A stretch of 12,620 nt of DNA, taken from contig JADGOP010000022.1 of the NCBI GenBank assembly GCA_017882935.1, positions 1 to 12,620 of the forward strand. Direction: 5' to 3'. Below are positions 1-8,757 of the stretch, one piece after another; within the stretch, counting starts at the first letter, position 1, and every line of letters begins with the position of its first letter. The notes under the pieces were generated by a model. It saw nothing but the letters and a program-made list of their open reading frames with translations. It ran no database searches and had not been told where the DNA came from. Source of the DNA: Actinomycetota bacterium. GTDB lineage: Bacteria; Actinomycetota; Acidimicrobiia; Acidimicrobiales; Iamiaceae. A program made the position numbers and the translations under genes.

Positions 1-1048
1 TCTCGCTGCCGCCACCCTCTCGATCCTCGTGCTCGGTTCCTCGGCCTGCGACAAGGGCACAGCCCCTGCGGCCAAGGTGAACGGTGACGAGATCAGCAGC
101 CAGCACCTCTTCGAGGGCGCGGCGCTGTACAACGCCATCGAGACGCCCCCCACGGGCGCCACGCCCGCCAAGGGCAAGGTCCCCACCTCGAGCCTCACCG
201 AGTACCTCAACACCCTCATCCAGATGACGGTGCTCAACCAGCAGGTCGAGAAAGCCAACGTGCAGGTGACCGACGCCGACACCGCGGCGGCGCAGAAGTC
301 GCTCGCCGACCACTTCAACGGCGCCAACGGCACCCGCAAGTGGGCGACGCTCCCGAGCTGGTTCCAGGACCAGCTCACCCAGCTCGTGGCCCAGCACACC
401 GCCTTCTCCCGCAAGCTCGCCGCCGGCGACGACGGCACGGCCGCCGCGCTCGCCGCGTACAAGGCCAACCAGCCGTCGTTCACCAACTACTGCCTCGACG
501 CCATCATCGCCCCCAAGAAGGCCGACGCGGCCGCAGCGGTCGCCCAGCTGCGGGGGGGCGCCGACTTCGCCACCGTGGCCAAGGCCACCGCGGTCAAGAG
601 CAAGTTCGCCGCCTACGGCACCAAGGGCGACGGCGACCTCGGGTGCGGCCAGCTCCAGGCGCTCGCCCAGAAGTACAACTTCCTGCCCCTCCTGAGCCAG
701 GCCACCATCGTCGACCTCACCGCCTCGGCCGACGGCGACGTGATCGGCCCGGCCTCGGTGCAGAGCGGCGTGGCCTACGCCGTGCTGCGGCTGCGGAGCC
801 ACAAGGTGCTGCCGTTCTCGTCGGTGAAGGCGCAGATCGTGTCGCAGCTGGGCTCGCCCGGTGAGGGCAAGTTCGCGACCCTCTTCAACCATGCGCTCAG
901 CACGGCCGACGTGTTCGTGAACCCGCGGTTCGGCACCTGGGGCAAGAACGCCCAGGGCACCCCCAGCGTGCTCACGCCGAAGGGCGCCGAGGTCAGCAGG
1001 GCGGTCACCAGCACCACCCTCGCGGCAGCCGTCCCCGCCGCGAACTGA
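1..1048 (+). CDS. SurA-like parvulin-type foldase/chaperone lipoprotein (5' end outside window)
   Basis: The reading frame is open from base 2, so the true start lies upstream. The first residues form a hydrophobic stretch ending in GSSAC, which looks like the end of a lipoprotein signal peptide with a lipobox cysteine; a GTG at 29 is therefore an internal codon, not the start. After the cysteine comes a SurA-N-like segment (AAKVNGDEIS, then a helical region to about base 460). A parvulin (PpiC/rotamase) fold region follows at about bases 480-820, recognisable by GGADFATVAK and GDGDLGCGQL, and then a C-terminal tail with NPRFGTW. Family knowledge: such proteins are exported and assist folding of secreted proteins. 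The histidines normally found in parvulin active sites (HIL and the late HI) are absent (LDAII; GVAYAVLRL), so prolyl isomerase activity is doubtful and a chaperone role is more likely. It lies 17 bp before mazG, probably in the same operon. Confidence 0.8.
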   Translation, partial: LAAATLSILVLGSSACDKGTAPAAKVNGDEISSQHLFEGAALYNAIETPPTGATPAKGKVPTSSLTEYLNTLIQMTVLNQQVEKANVQVTDADTAAAQKSLADHFNGANGTRKWATLPSWFQDQLTQLVAQHTAFSRKLAAGDDGTAAALAAYKANQPSFTNYCLDAIIAPKKADAAAAVAQLRGGADFATVAKATAVKSKFAAYGTKGDGDLGCGQLQALAQKYNFLPLLSQATIVDLTASADGDVIGPASVQSGVAYAVLRLRSHKVLPFSSVKAQIVSQLGSPGEGKFATLFNHALSTADVFVNPRFGTWGKNAQGTPSVLTPKGAEVSRAVTSTTLAAAVPAAN

Positions 1049-1065
1049 CGGCCCCGGTCCCGCCC

Positions 1066-2496
1066 GTGGCTGCCGCACCCGGCCTGCCCCGGGTCGTGGT
1101 CGTGGGCCTGGGCCCCGCCGGACCGGACTCGGTCACCGCGGCCGCGCGGGCCGCCATCGACCGTGTCGACGTGCGCTTCCTGCGCACCGCGCGCCATCCC
1201 GCGGCGTCGGTGGCGCGCACCGAGCGCACGTTCGACGGTCGCTACAACGACGCCGACACCTTCGACGAGGTGTACCGACAGATCGTCGAGGACCTGGTCG
1301 CCGCCGCGGTCGAGCACGGCGAGGTGCTCTACGCCGTGCCCGGCTCACCGTTCGTCCTCGAGCGCTCGGTGACCACGCTGCTGGCCGACGAGCGCGTCGA
1401 GGTGGAGGTGGTGCCGGGCATGTCGTTCCTCGACGTGGCGTGGGCCCGGCTCGGCGTCGACCCGGTCGAGTCGGGGGCGCGGCTCGTCGACGGCCACCTC
1501 TTCGCCGAAGCCGCGGCCGGCGAGCGCGGCCCGCTGCTGGTGGCGCACGCCCACGCCCGCTGGGTGCTGTCCGACATCAAGCTGTCGGTCGACGACCCGC
1601 CGGTCGAGCCGGTCACGGTGCTGCAGCGGCTCGGCCTCCCTGACGAGGCGGTGTTCACGGTGGACTGGAGCGACCTCGACCGGTCGTTCGAGCCCGACCA
1701 CCTCACCGCCCTGTGGGTGCCGGCGCTCACCGCCCCGCCCGGCGCCGACGTGGTGCGCCTCGAGGCCCTCATGGCCACGTTGCGCGAGCGGTGCCCGTGG
1801 GACCGCGAGCAGACGCACGCCTCGCTGCGGCGCCACCTGCAGGAGGAGTCGCACGAGGTGCTGGAGGCGCTCGACGCGGTGGTCGACGCGCGGGAGGCGG
1901 CACCGGTCGAGCCGGACGACGAGCCGGGCACGACCCCGTTCGCGCTCGACGAACGGCTGGTGACGGCCTACGAGCACCTCGAGGAGGAGCTCGGCGACCT
2001 CCTGTTCCAGATCGTCTTCCACGCCCGCATCGCCTCCGAGGCGGGCGCCTTCACCTTGGCCGACGTGGCCCGGGGCATCCACGACAAGCTGGTGGCGCGC
2101 CACCCGCATGTCTTCGAGGCCACGGGTGAGGTCGACCCCGCCACCCTGGTGGGGCAGTGGGAGCGCCTCAAGCAGGCGGAGAAGGGCCGCGAGAGCGTGC
2201 TCGACGGCATCCCCGCCACGCTGCCGGCCCTGGCCAGAGCTGCGAAGGTGCTCGGCAAGGCGCGCACCGTGGCGGCCGGCAGCGCGCTCGAAGGGGTGGC
2301 CGACGTGGCCGCGTCGGGTCGGGCCGTCGAGGTGGAGCCCGACGAGGGATCGGTCGGCGAGGCGCTGCTGGCGGTGGTGGCCGTCGCGCGCGCGGCGGGC
2401 ATCGACCCCGAGGGGGCGCTGCGCCGTCGCACCGACGCGCTCGCCGCGGCGGTGCGGGCCACCGAGGTGGGCAACGGGGGCGCGGGCCCCCACTGA
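1066..2496 (+). CDS. mazG: Tetrapyrrole methylase-like domain fused to MazG nucleoside triphosphate pyrophosphohydrolase
   Basis: This 476-residue cytosolic protein begins with a GTG. A later start would cut into the first strand of the fold. Residues about 8-230 are a tetrapyrrole-methylase (YabN-like) domain, with GLGPAGPDS near residue 15, AVPGSP and EVVPGMSF. Residues about 236-370 are a MazG domain. CPWD is at 243-246, the metal-binding acids are EESHE (260-264) and ExxD (E308/D311), and the domain ends near QWERLK (364-369). MazG proteins hydrolyse NTPs or dNTPs to NMP plus pyrophosphate and clear aberrant or oxidised nucleotides. The C-terminal region (375-470) looks like a worn second MazG unit: GSVGEALL (428-435) stands where EExGDLL is expected, so its ExxD is lost. 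The methylase domain's substrate is unknown. No clear Shine-Dalgarno is seen, so coupling to the upstream lipoprotein is likely. Confidence 0.92.
   Translation: MAAAPGLPRVVVVGLGPAGPDSVTAAARAAIDRVDVRFLRTARHPAASVARTERTFDGRYNDADTFDEVYRQIVEDLVAAAVEHGEVLYAVPGSPFVLERSVTTLLADERVEVEVVPGMSFLDVAWARLGVDPVESGARLVDGHLFAEAAAGERGPLLVAHAHARWVLSDIKLSVDDPPVEPVTVLQRLGLPDEAVFTVDWSDLDRSFEPDHLTALWVPALTAPPGADVVRLEALMATLRERCPWDREQTHASLRRHLQEESHEVLEALDAVVDAREAAPVEPDDEPGTTPFALDERLVTAYEHLEEELGDLLFQIVFHARIASEAGAFTLADVARGIHDKLVARHPHVFEATGEVDPATLVGQWERLKQAEKGRESVLDGIPATLPALARAAKVLGKARTVAAGSALEGVADVAASGRAVEVEPDEGSVGEALLAVVAVARAAGIDPEGALRRRTDALAAAVRATEVGNGGAGPH
2476..2491. terminator. GC hairpin at the mazG/orphan convergent junction (possible weak terminator)
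   Basis: GGGGGC (2476-2481), a four-base loop and GCCCCC (2486-2491) form a perfect six-pair all-GC stem inside the last codons of mazG. The minus-strand gene ends at 2506, so transcripts from both sides would read this stem. Neither strand has a U-tract after it, so classical intrinsic termination is not supported. In DNA this GC-rich such a stem can arise by chance. Confidence 0.3.
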
Positions 2497-2505
2497 AGCT
2501 GGAGG

Positions 2506-5025
2506 TCAGGCGGGCTCGGCGACGCGCTCGGGCAGCCGCACGGTGTCGTCGATGACCACGAGGCCGACCAGCTGGTCGAACAAGGTGAGGGCTCCCGACG
2601 TGAGCTGCGCGCCGGTGCCCGACAGCGCCTCGACGGCGGCCTGACGCACCACGTCGAGGCTGGCGCCCTCGGTGAGCGCCACCGCGGCGCCTCCGGCGGC
2701 CGTGGCCCGGGCGGCTGCGGCACAGGCCTCGCCCGCCACGGCCACGAGCGTGGTGCGGCCCACGAGGCGCGGCAGCGAGTGGAGCGGCTCGGCGATGGCC
2801 GAGCGGGCCGCGTCCATGGCAGCCGACCAGGTCCACTCGCCGACCCCGGCGCGCGTGGCGTCGGTGACGGCGACCCAGGCCTCGGTGCCGGGCACTTCGC
2901 GGGCGTGGGCGACGGCGTCGTCCCAGGCGTGGCCCCGTTCGTCGGGGTCGGCGAAGAGGGCGGCGCGGACCAGCACGTCGCGGGCCGCGAACCGGGCCCG
3001 GTTGGTGGCGGCCGTGAGCTGACCGTCGTCGACGCGCTCGTGCAGCGCCTTGCGGGCGCCGGAGATGTCGAGGTTGGACAAGGTGGTGGTGAGCGCGTCG
3101 ACCGCGGCCCAGCCCTGGTTCCACACCTCGTTGCCGACGGCGTGCAGCGCGGCGCTCCAGGCGCGCTCGGCCAGGGTGTTCGGGTCGACCGAGGCGTGGT
3201 GGCGGAACAGCGGGTCGGCGATGCGGGCGGCGATGAGCGAGTTGGTGGCGTCGACCATCACCGGGGGGATGTCGTGGGTGGCGGCACGGCAGGCGGCGCG
3301 CCACCCGACGGGGCCCCGGACCTGCTCCCAGGCGCCCGCCGCGGCCCGCTGCAGGTAGGCCGAGGCGCCCTCGCGGAAGCGTCCGTCGAGGCCCGACACC
3401 GCCAGGTCGATGGTGAACGCCCCGCGCTCGTCGGCGAGCAGGGCGGCGCGGCCGAGGAGGGTGACGGCCTGGAGCAGCTCGGTCTCGTCGTCGAGGGGGC
3501 CGAGCTGGTCGAGGAGGTCGGCCACGTCGGTGAGGCCGGCGAGGCGCAGCCACGCCGGTGCCTGGTCGTAGGCCAGCCACTCGGCGACGGCCCAGCGCCG
3601 CTCGGACTCGAGGCTGCCGTCGCCCGCGCTGCCCACCAGCGACGGTGCGCGGGGAATGAGGCGCTGGCGGCTGGTGGGGTCGAGGTCGGCCGCCCACTGG
3701 CCCACGAACGCGGCCGCGCAGGGCGACACCCGCGCCGGCTCGTCGGAGTGCGGCTGGCCGTCGAGCCACGACACCAGCTCGAGGATGTTGAGCCGGTCGC
3801 CCCGGGAGCGGTGGGGTCCCGCCTCGAGCACGACGCGGTCGAGGTCGGGGACGAGGGCCTGGCGCCGCTCGCCGCTGCTCTCGGTCATGCGGCCCGCGCC
3901 CTTGGGCATCGACCGGGGCCGGCTGCTGCCCTCGAGCTTGCCGACGCGGGCGGCCACCAGGTTGTCGAACGACGCGTGGTCCACGAGGCACGCTTCGAGG
4001 CGCAACCGGCCGTCGGCCTGCTGCCAGGCGCGCGTGGGAGCACCAGGCAGCCACGCGCCCGGGTCGCCGATGGTGAAGCCGAGGCGGCCGCCGTTGAGCA
4101 GCTCGGCGCTGGTGGTGATGGCGCCGAGGCGGGCCTGGTGCGGCGGGCCCAGCACCTGGTACGGGTACGAGCCCGGGACGAACTCGTCGACGAGCCAGGC
4201 GGCCACACCGTTGGGTGGGGCCCCGCCCGTGACGCGCCAGCTCGGGTCGGTGAGCCCGGCGGCCATGTTGGCGAAGTCGGCCTCGATGTCGATGCAGGCG
4301 TAGGCCACGCCGTCGGGGAGGTCGTGGGCGAGGCTGCGGAGCTGCTCGACGGCGCGCAGCAGCTCGGGGGTGCCCCCGGCGGGCCCGCCACTGGCGATGA
4401 CCAGGTGGGGGACCGGGTCGAACGCCAGCGAGGCCACGCGGACCCACGACGACGGGTCGCCGAGGACGACGTCGCAGAAGGTGCGGCTGCGCAGGCAGTC
4501 CTGGAGCACCGAGACCGCGGCGCGGGGGGTGATGGCGAACTCGACGCCGCTGATGCGGGCGGTGAGCGGGTGGCCCTCGGGGTGCTCGTGGCCGACCCAC
4601 TTGTGGGCCAGGCGCAGCCAGAGGGCCGGGACCTCGCCGTCGGGGCCGGCCGGTGCGGGGAACGCCCGCAGGATGGCCGCGCCCGGGGCGGCCTCGAGGC
4701 CGGTGAGGCGACCGAGCGGCTCGACCACGGTGACGTCGGCGCCCGAGAGCCCGGTGGCGGCGATGCGCTCGCTGAGCTGGCGGGCCAGCGCACGGGGGCT
4801 CGGGTCGCCCGGCCCCAGGCCGCTGACCTGCAGGAAGGGCCCGCCCGGCGCCGGGACCGGGAAGGAGACGAAGGGCGGCATCTGGTCGACGTCGCGTGGG
4901 AAGGCCTCGAGGGCCGACGCCAGGCTGCTGCGGGCGGCACGGAGGGCCGTGCGCGCCGCGGTTGCCCCTGCGGCGAGGTGCACCTGCAGCGCGACCCCGT
5001 CGGTTCGTGAAGATGACTGTTGCAT
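2506..5025 (-). CDS. Large unassigned soluble protein (839 aa)
   Basis: I do not recognise a family. The ATG at 5025 starts MQQSSSRT and has GGCAGGAG four bases upstream; the frame stays open to 5427, but that extension enters eno and has no ribosome site. There is no signal peptide and no membrane segment, so the protein is probably cytosolic. Residues about 30-365 look mixed alpha/beta, with hydrophobic strands such as PFVSFPVPAP and PHLVIASGG. A low-complexity Ser/Arg/Lys-rich linker follows at about 365-385. The rest, about 390-820, is helix-rich with many Ala and regularly placed Trp residues (for example WSAALHAV, AWDDAVAH with W701, EWTWSAAMDAA), suggesting a helical-repeat scaffold. 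Codon use and GC match the neighbours. It lies between mazG and eno, where mycobacteria carry lpqU, faces mazG tail to tail and is divergent from eno. Its function is unknown. That the frame is a real gene is supported by the ribosome site, the placement between two real genes and the protein-like composition. Confidence 0.8.
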   Translation of the reverse strand: MQQSSSRTDGVALQVHLAAGATAARTALRAARSSLASALEAFPRDVDQMPPFVSFPVPAPGGPFLQVSGLGPGDPSPRALARQLSERIAATGLSGADVTVVEPLGRLTGLEAAPGAAILRAFPAPAGPDGEVPALWLRLAHKWVGHEHPEGHPLTARISGVEFAITPRAAVSVLQDCLRSRTFCDVVLGDPSSWVRVASLAFDPVPHLVIASGGPAGGTPELLRAVEQLRSLAHDLPDGVAYACIDIEADFANMAAGLTDPSWRVTGGAPPNGVAAWLVDEFVPGSYPYQVLGPPHQARLGAITTSAELLNGGRLGFTIGDPGAWLPGAPTRAWQQADGRLRLEACLVDHASFDNLVAARVGKLEGSSRPRSMPKGAGRMTESSGERRQALVPDLDRVVLEAGPHRSRGDRLNILELVSWLDGQPHSDEPARVSPCAAAFVGQWAADLDPTSRQRLIPRAPSLVGSAGDGSLESERRWAVAEWLAYDQAPAWLRLAGLTDVADLLDQLGPLDDETELLQAVTLLGRAALLADERGAFTIDLAVSGLDGRFREGASAYLQRAAAGAWEQVRGPVGWRAACRAATHDIPPVMVDATNSLIAARIADPLFRHHASVDPNTLAERAWSAALHAVGNEVWNQGWAAVDALTTTLSNLDISGARKALHERVDDGQLTAATNRARFAARDVLVRAALFADPDERGHAWDDAVAHAREVPGTEAWVAVTDATRAGVGEWTWSAAMDAARSAIAEPLHSLPRLVGRTTLVAVAGEACAAAARATAAGGAAVALTEGASLDVVRQAAVEALSGTGAQLTSGALTLFDQLVGLVVIDDTVRLPERVAEPA

Positions 5026-5029
5026 GGCT

Positions 5030-5037
5030 CTCCTGCC
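5030..5037 (-). promoter_or_regulatory. Ribosome binding site that fixes the start of the 839-aa gene
   Basis: On the minus strand GGCAGGAG ends four bases before the ATG at 5025. No comparable site precedes the upstream in-frame starts up to 5427, so this decides the start. Confidence 0.75.
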
Positions 5038-5062
5038 AGTCCTGCCATCCCGCCCGCCGGGA

Positions 5063-5091
5063 ACAGTAGTCCGAATGGCCCATACCGTGTC
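5063..5091 (-). promoter_or_regulatory. Candidate promoter of the 839-aa gene
   Basis: On the minus strand a TANNNT-type -10, TACTGT (5068 down to 5063), sits 17 bp from GACACG (5091-5086), a weak -35. This would give a leader of about 30 bases before the ATG at 5025. A perfect TTGACA also occurs at 5145-5140 on this strand, but nothing at 16-18 bp from it looks like a -10. Confidence 0.35.
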
Positions 5092-5100
5092 GGGCGACAC
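5087..5100. promoter_or_regulatory. Perfect 14-bp palindrome, possible operator
   Basis: GTGTCG-GG-CGACAC is a perfect six-base inverted repeat with a two-base centre. It overlaps the candidate -35 of the minus-strand gene and lies about 100 bp upstream of the candidate eno -10, a position suited to a dimeric regulator. No regulator is identified. Confidence 0.35.
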
Positions 5101-5103
5101 ACA

Positions 5104-5124
5104 ACCGGGCCATGTCGACCCGGT
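5104..5124. repeat. Inverted repeat ACCGGG-N9-CCCGGT in the divergent region
   Basis: Six-base arms at 5104-5109 and 5119-5124 flank nine bases. It lies four bases beyond the 5087-5100 palindrome. Spacing and symmetry fit a second protein-binding site, though GC-rich arms are easily found by chance here. Confidence 0.3.
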
Positions 5125-5152
5125 AAGTGTCATTTCGACTGTCAACAGGTGA

Positions 5153-7044
<1,892 letters not shown>

Positions 7045-7064
7045 TCCCCCCCGCCTCCCGCTCG

Positions 7065-7078
7065 TAGGCTCAGCCGGC
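7065..7078 (+). promoter_or_regulatory. Candidate leaderless promoter of the small lipoprotein gene
   Basis: TAGGCT (7065-7070), a TANNNT -10, ends eight bases before the ATG at 7079. Transcription would begin at or next to the start codon, and no Shine-Dalgarno is present, as expected for leaderless mRNA. It lies in the 34-bp gap after ftsB. Confidence 0.4.
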
Positions 7079-7390
7079 ATGCGGCGCCGACGGATCGTGG
7101 GGGGCGTGCTCGCGGTGCTCGCCGTCGGCTGCGTGGGGGGATGTGGGGCCAGCCCGCGGCTGCAGCGCCAGGAGCTCGCCACGCTCGAGCGCACCTGCCA
7201 GAGCCTCTACGAGCGCAGCCACGACCAGACCGCCCCGCGCATCCCGTTGCTGTTCCTGCGGACCTGGCTGTCGGAGCCGCCCCACGGCTTCTCGGGCAAC
7301 ACCACGCGTGACGAGATGCACGCCATCTGCGACGACCTGCCCGCCCGACCCCTGGTGCCGCCCGGGCGCCCCTTCGGGTCGGGATCGTGA
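7079..7390 (+). CDS. Small predicted lipoprotein of unknown function
   Basis: This is a 103-residue protein. The start MRRRRIVGG is a charged n-region followed by a short hydrophobic core. A lipobox VGGC with C22 follows; AVGC with C18 is an alternative. The mature part (about 80 residues) is polar, with two further cysteines at C40 and C84 that could form a disulfide outside the membrane, and a Pro/Gly-rich tail. I recognise no family. The stop overlaps the start of the mannosyltransferase gene as GTGA, which indicates cotranslation and suggests that it serves as a partner or substrate of that enzyme; this is inference. The -10-like TAGGCT just upstream and the absence of a ribosome site support a leaderless ATG at 7079. 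Confidence 0.7.
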   Translation: MRRRRIVGGVLAVLAVGCVGGCGASPRLQRQELATLERTCQSLYERSHDQTAPRIPLLFLRTWLSEPPHGFSGNTTRDEMHAICDDLPARPLVPPGRPFGSGS

Positions 7391-8757
7391 CGGCACCGAC
7401 CGTCGACGGGACCGACGAGGTCGGCGACGACGCCGTCACCGACGAGGGTGCGCTGCCGGATGAGCCGGTCGCGCCGCCGCCCCGCTTCGCGTGGCCTGCA
7501 CCCGCGGCGATGGCCCTGGCTCTGGTCACCCGGCTGCCGCTCCTCGGCTACCCCAAGGTGCTGGTGTTCGACGAGGTGTACTACGCGCCCGACGCGGTCG
7601 ACACGCTGCAGTGGGCCGCCGAGCACGGCCGCGCCAAGCACCCGCCGCTGGGCAAGTGGCTCATCGCCGGCGGCATCCGGGTGTTCGGCTTCACGCCGTT
7701 CGGCTGGCGCATCGCCTCGCTGATCGCGGGCGTGATCGTGGTGGGCCTGGTGGCTGCGTCGGTGCGACGGCTGACGCGCCGCAACGACGTCGCCTTCGCC
7801 GCCGGGGTGCTCACGGCTGCCGACGGGGTGATGTTCACCAGCGGGCGGCTGGCCATGCTCGACGTGTTCGTGGCGCTGTTCGTGATGCTCACCGTGTGGT
7901 TCCTGGCGGTGGCCTGGGCGGCGCCGCCGGGTCGGGCGCGGCTGTGCCGCTGGGCGGGGCTCGGCGCCGCGGCATCGGTGGGGCTCGGCAGCTCGGTGAA
8001 GTGGTCCGTCGTGTGGCTGTGGCCGATCGTGCTCGGCGTGCTCTGGGTGGTCGACCGTCGCCAGCGGCCGGCCGGCCGGCGTCCGCGCGCCGCGGCGCTG
8101 ACCGGCGTGGTGGTGCTGCTGGTGCCTCCCGCGCTCTACCTGGCCACGTGGGCGCCCCGCGAGATCGGTTCGTCCCGCGTGTCGGTCTCCAGCTTCGTGC
8201 ACGACCAGCGGGCGGTGTGGACGTTCCACCGTGAGCTCCGTCCGAACAACCGCAACGCGGCGCCGGCCACCTCCTGGCTGCTGATGCAACGCCCCACCAT
8301 GCTCTTCGACACCGACTGCGTACCCGCGCTGCACCACTCGGTGGTGGGGGTCTGCAACCGCGGGCCCACCTCCAGCGAGGCGCGCATCGAGTCGCTGACG
8401 AACCCGGCGGTGTGGCTCGTGTGCATGGCGTCGGTGCTGGGCCTGCTCGCGCTGGTGGTGCTGCGGCGGAGCGGGCTCGCGCTGTGGCTGCTCCTGATCG
8501 CGGCAACGCAGTGGCTGCCGTGGATCTTCAACGCCCGCGAGAGCTACTCCTTCTACCAGGCGTCCCTCATCCCCGTGCTGCTCGTCGGAGCCGGGGTCGT
8601 CGCCGCCCGCGTGCGGGGCAGGACGTGGACCGTGGCGGCCGTGGTGGTGATGGGCAGCGCCGTCGGGCTCGCGGCGCTCTTCTACCCGATCTGGACCGGG
8701 CTGCCGCTCACGCCTCGCGCCGCCCTGTTCCGCCTGTGGCTGCGAGGGTGGCAGTAG
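7387..8757 (+). CDS. GT39 protein O-mannosyltransferase (polyprenyl-phosphate-mannose dependent)
   Basis: This is a 456-residue multi-pass membrane protein. After an acidic, Pro-rich cytosolic tail (1-32) comes a first hydrophobic helix. An extracytoplasmic loop carries FDEVYY, whose D62-E63 is the family's catalytic Asp-Glu pair, then HPPLGK (85-90) and PFGWRIASLIAG. Many Leu/Val/Ala helices follow. A later outer loop has RPNNRN, WLLMQRP and two cysteines (C311, C323) before NPAVW, as in actinobacterial PMT proteins. The C-terminal part has PWIFNARESYSFYQASLIP, the typical late PMT segment. Such enzymes transfer mannose from a lipid carrier to Ser/Thr of proteins being exported by Sec. It is somewhat shorter than the roughly 500 residues common in this family. 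The GTG start overlaps the lipoprotein stop; the stop overlaps the next start (TAGTG). Confidence 0.9.
   Translation: MTAPTVDGTDEVGDDAVTDEGALPDEPVAPPPRFAWPAPAAMALALVTRLPLLGYPKVLVFDEVYYAPDAVDTLQWAAEHGRAKHPPLGKWLIAGGIRVFGFTPFGWRIASLIAGVIVVGLVAASVRRLTRRNDVAFAAGVLTAADGVMFTSGRLAMLDVFVALFVMLTVWFLAVAWAAPPGRARLCRWAGLGAAASVGLGSSVKWSVVWLWPIVLGVLWVVDRRQRPAGRRPRAAALTGVVVLLVPPALYLATWAPREIGSSRVSVSSFVHDQRAVWTFHRELRPNNRNAAPATSWLLMQRPTMLFDTDCVPALHHSVVGVCNRGPTSSEARIESLTNPAVWLVCMASVLGLLALVVLRRSGLALWLLLIAATQWLPWIFNARESYSFYQASLIPVLLVGAGVVAARVRGRTWTVAAVVVMGSAVGLAALFYPIWTGLPLTPRAALFRLWLRGWQ

Noticed and set aside
2779..5010. 743-codon plus-strand open frame opposite the 839-aa gene
   Set aside because: Composition is Gly/Arg/Ala/Val-rich with no fold-like pattern, as expected for antisense frames in very GC-rich DNA; the minus frame has a ribosome site and a balanced protein composition.
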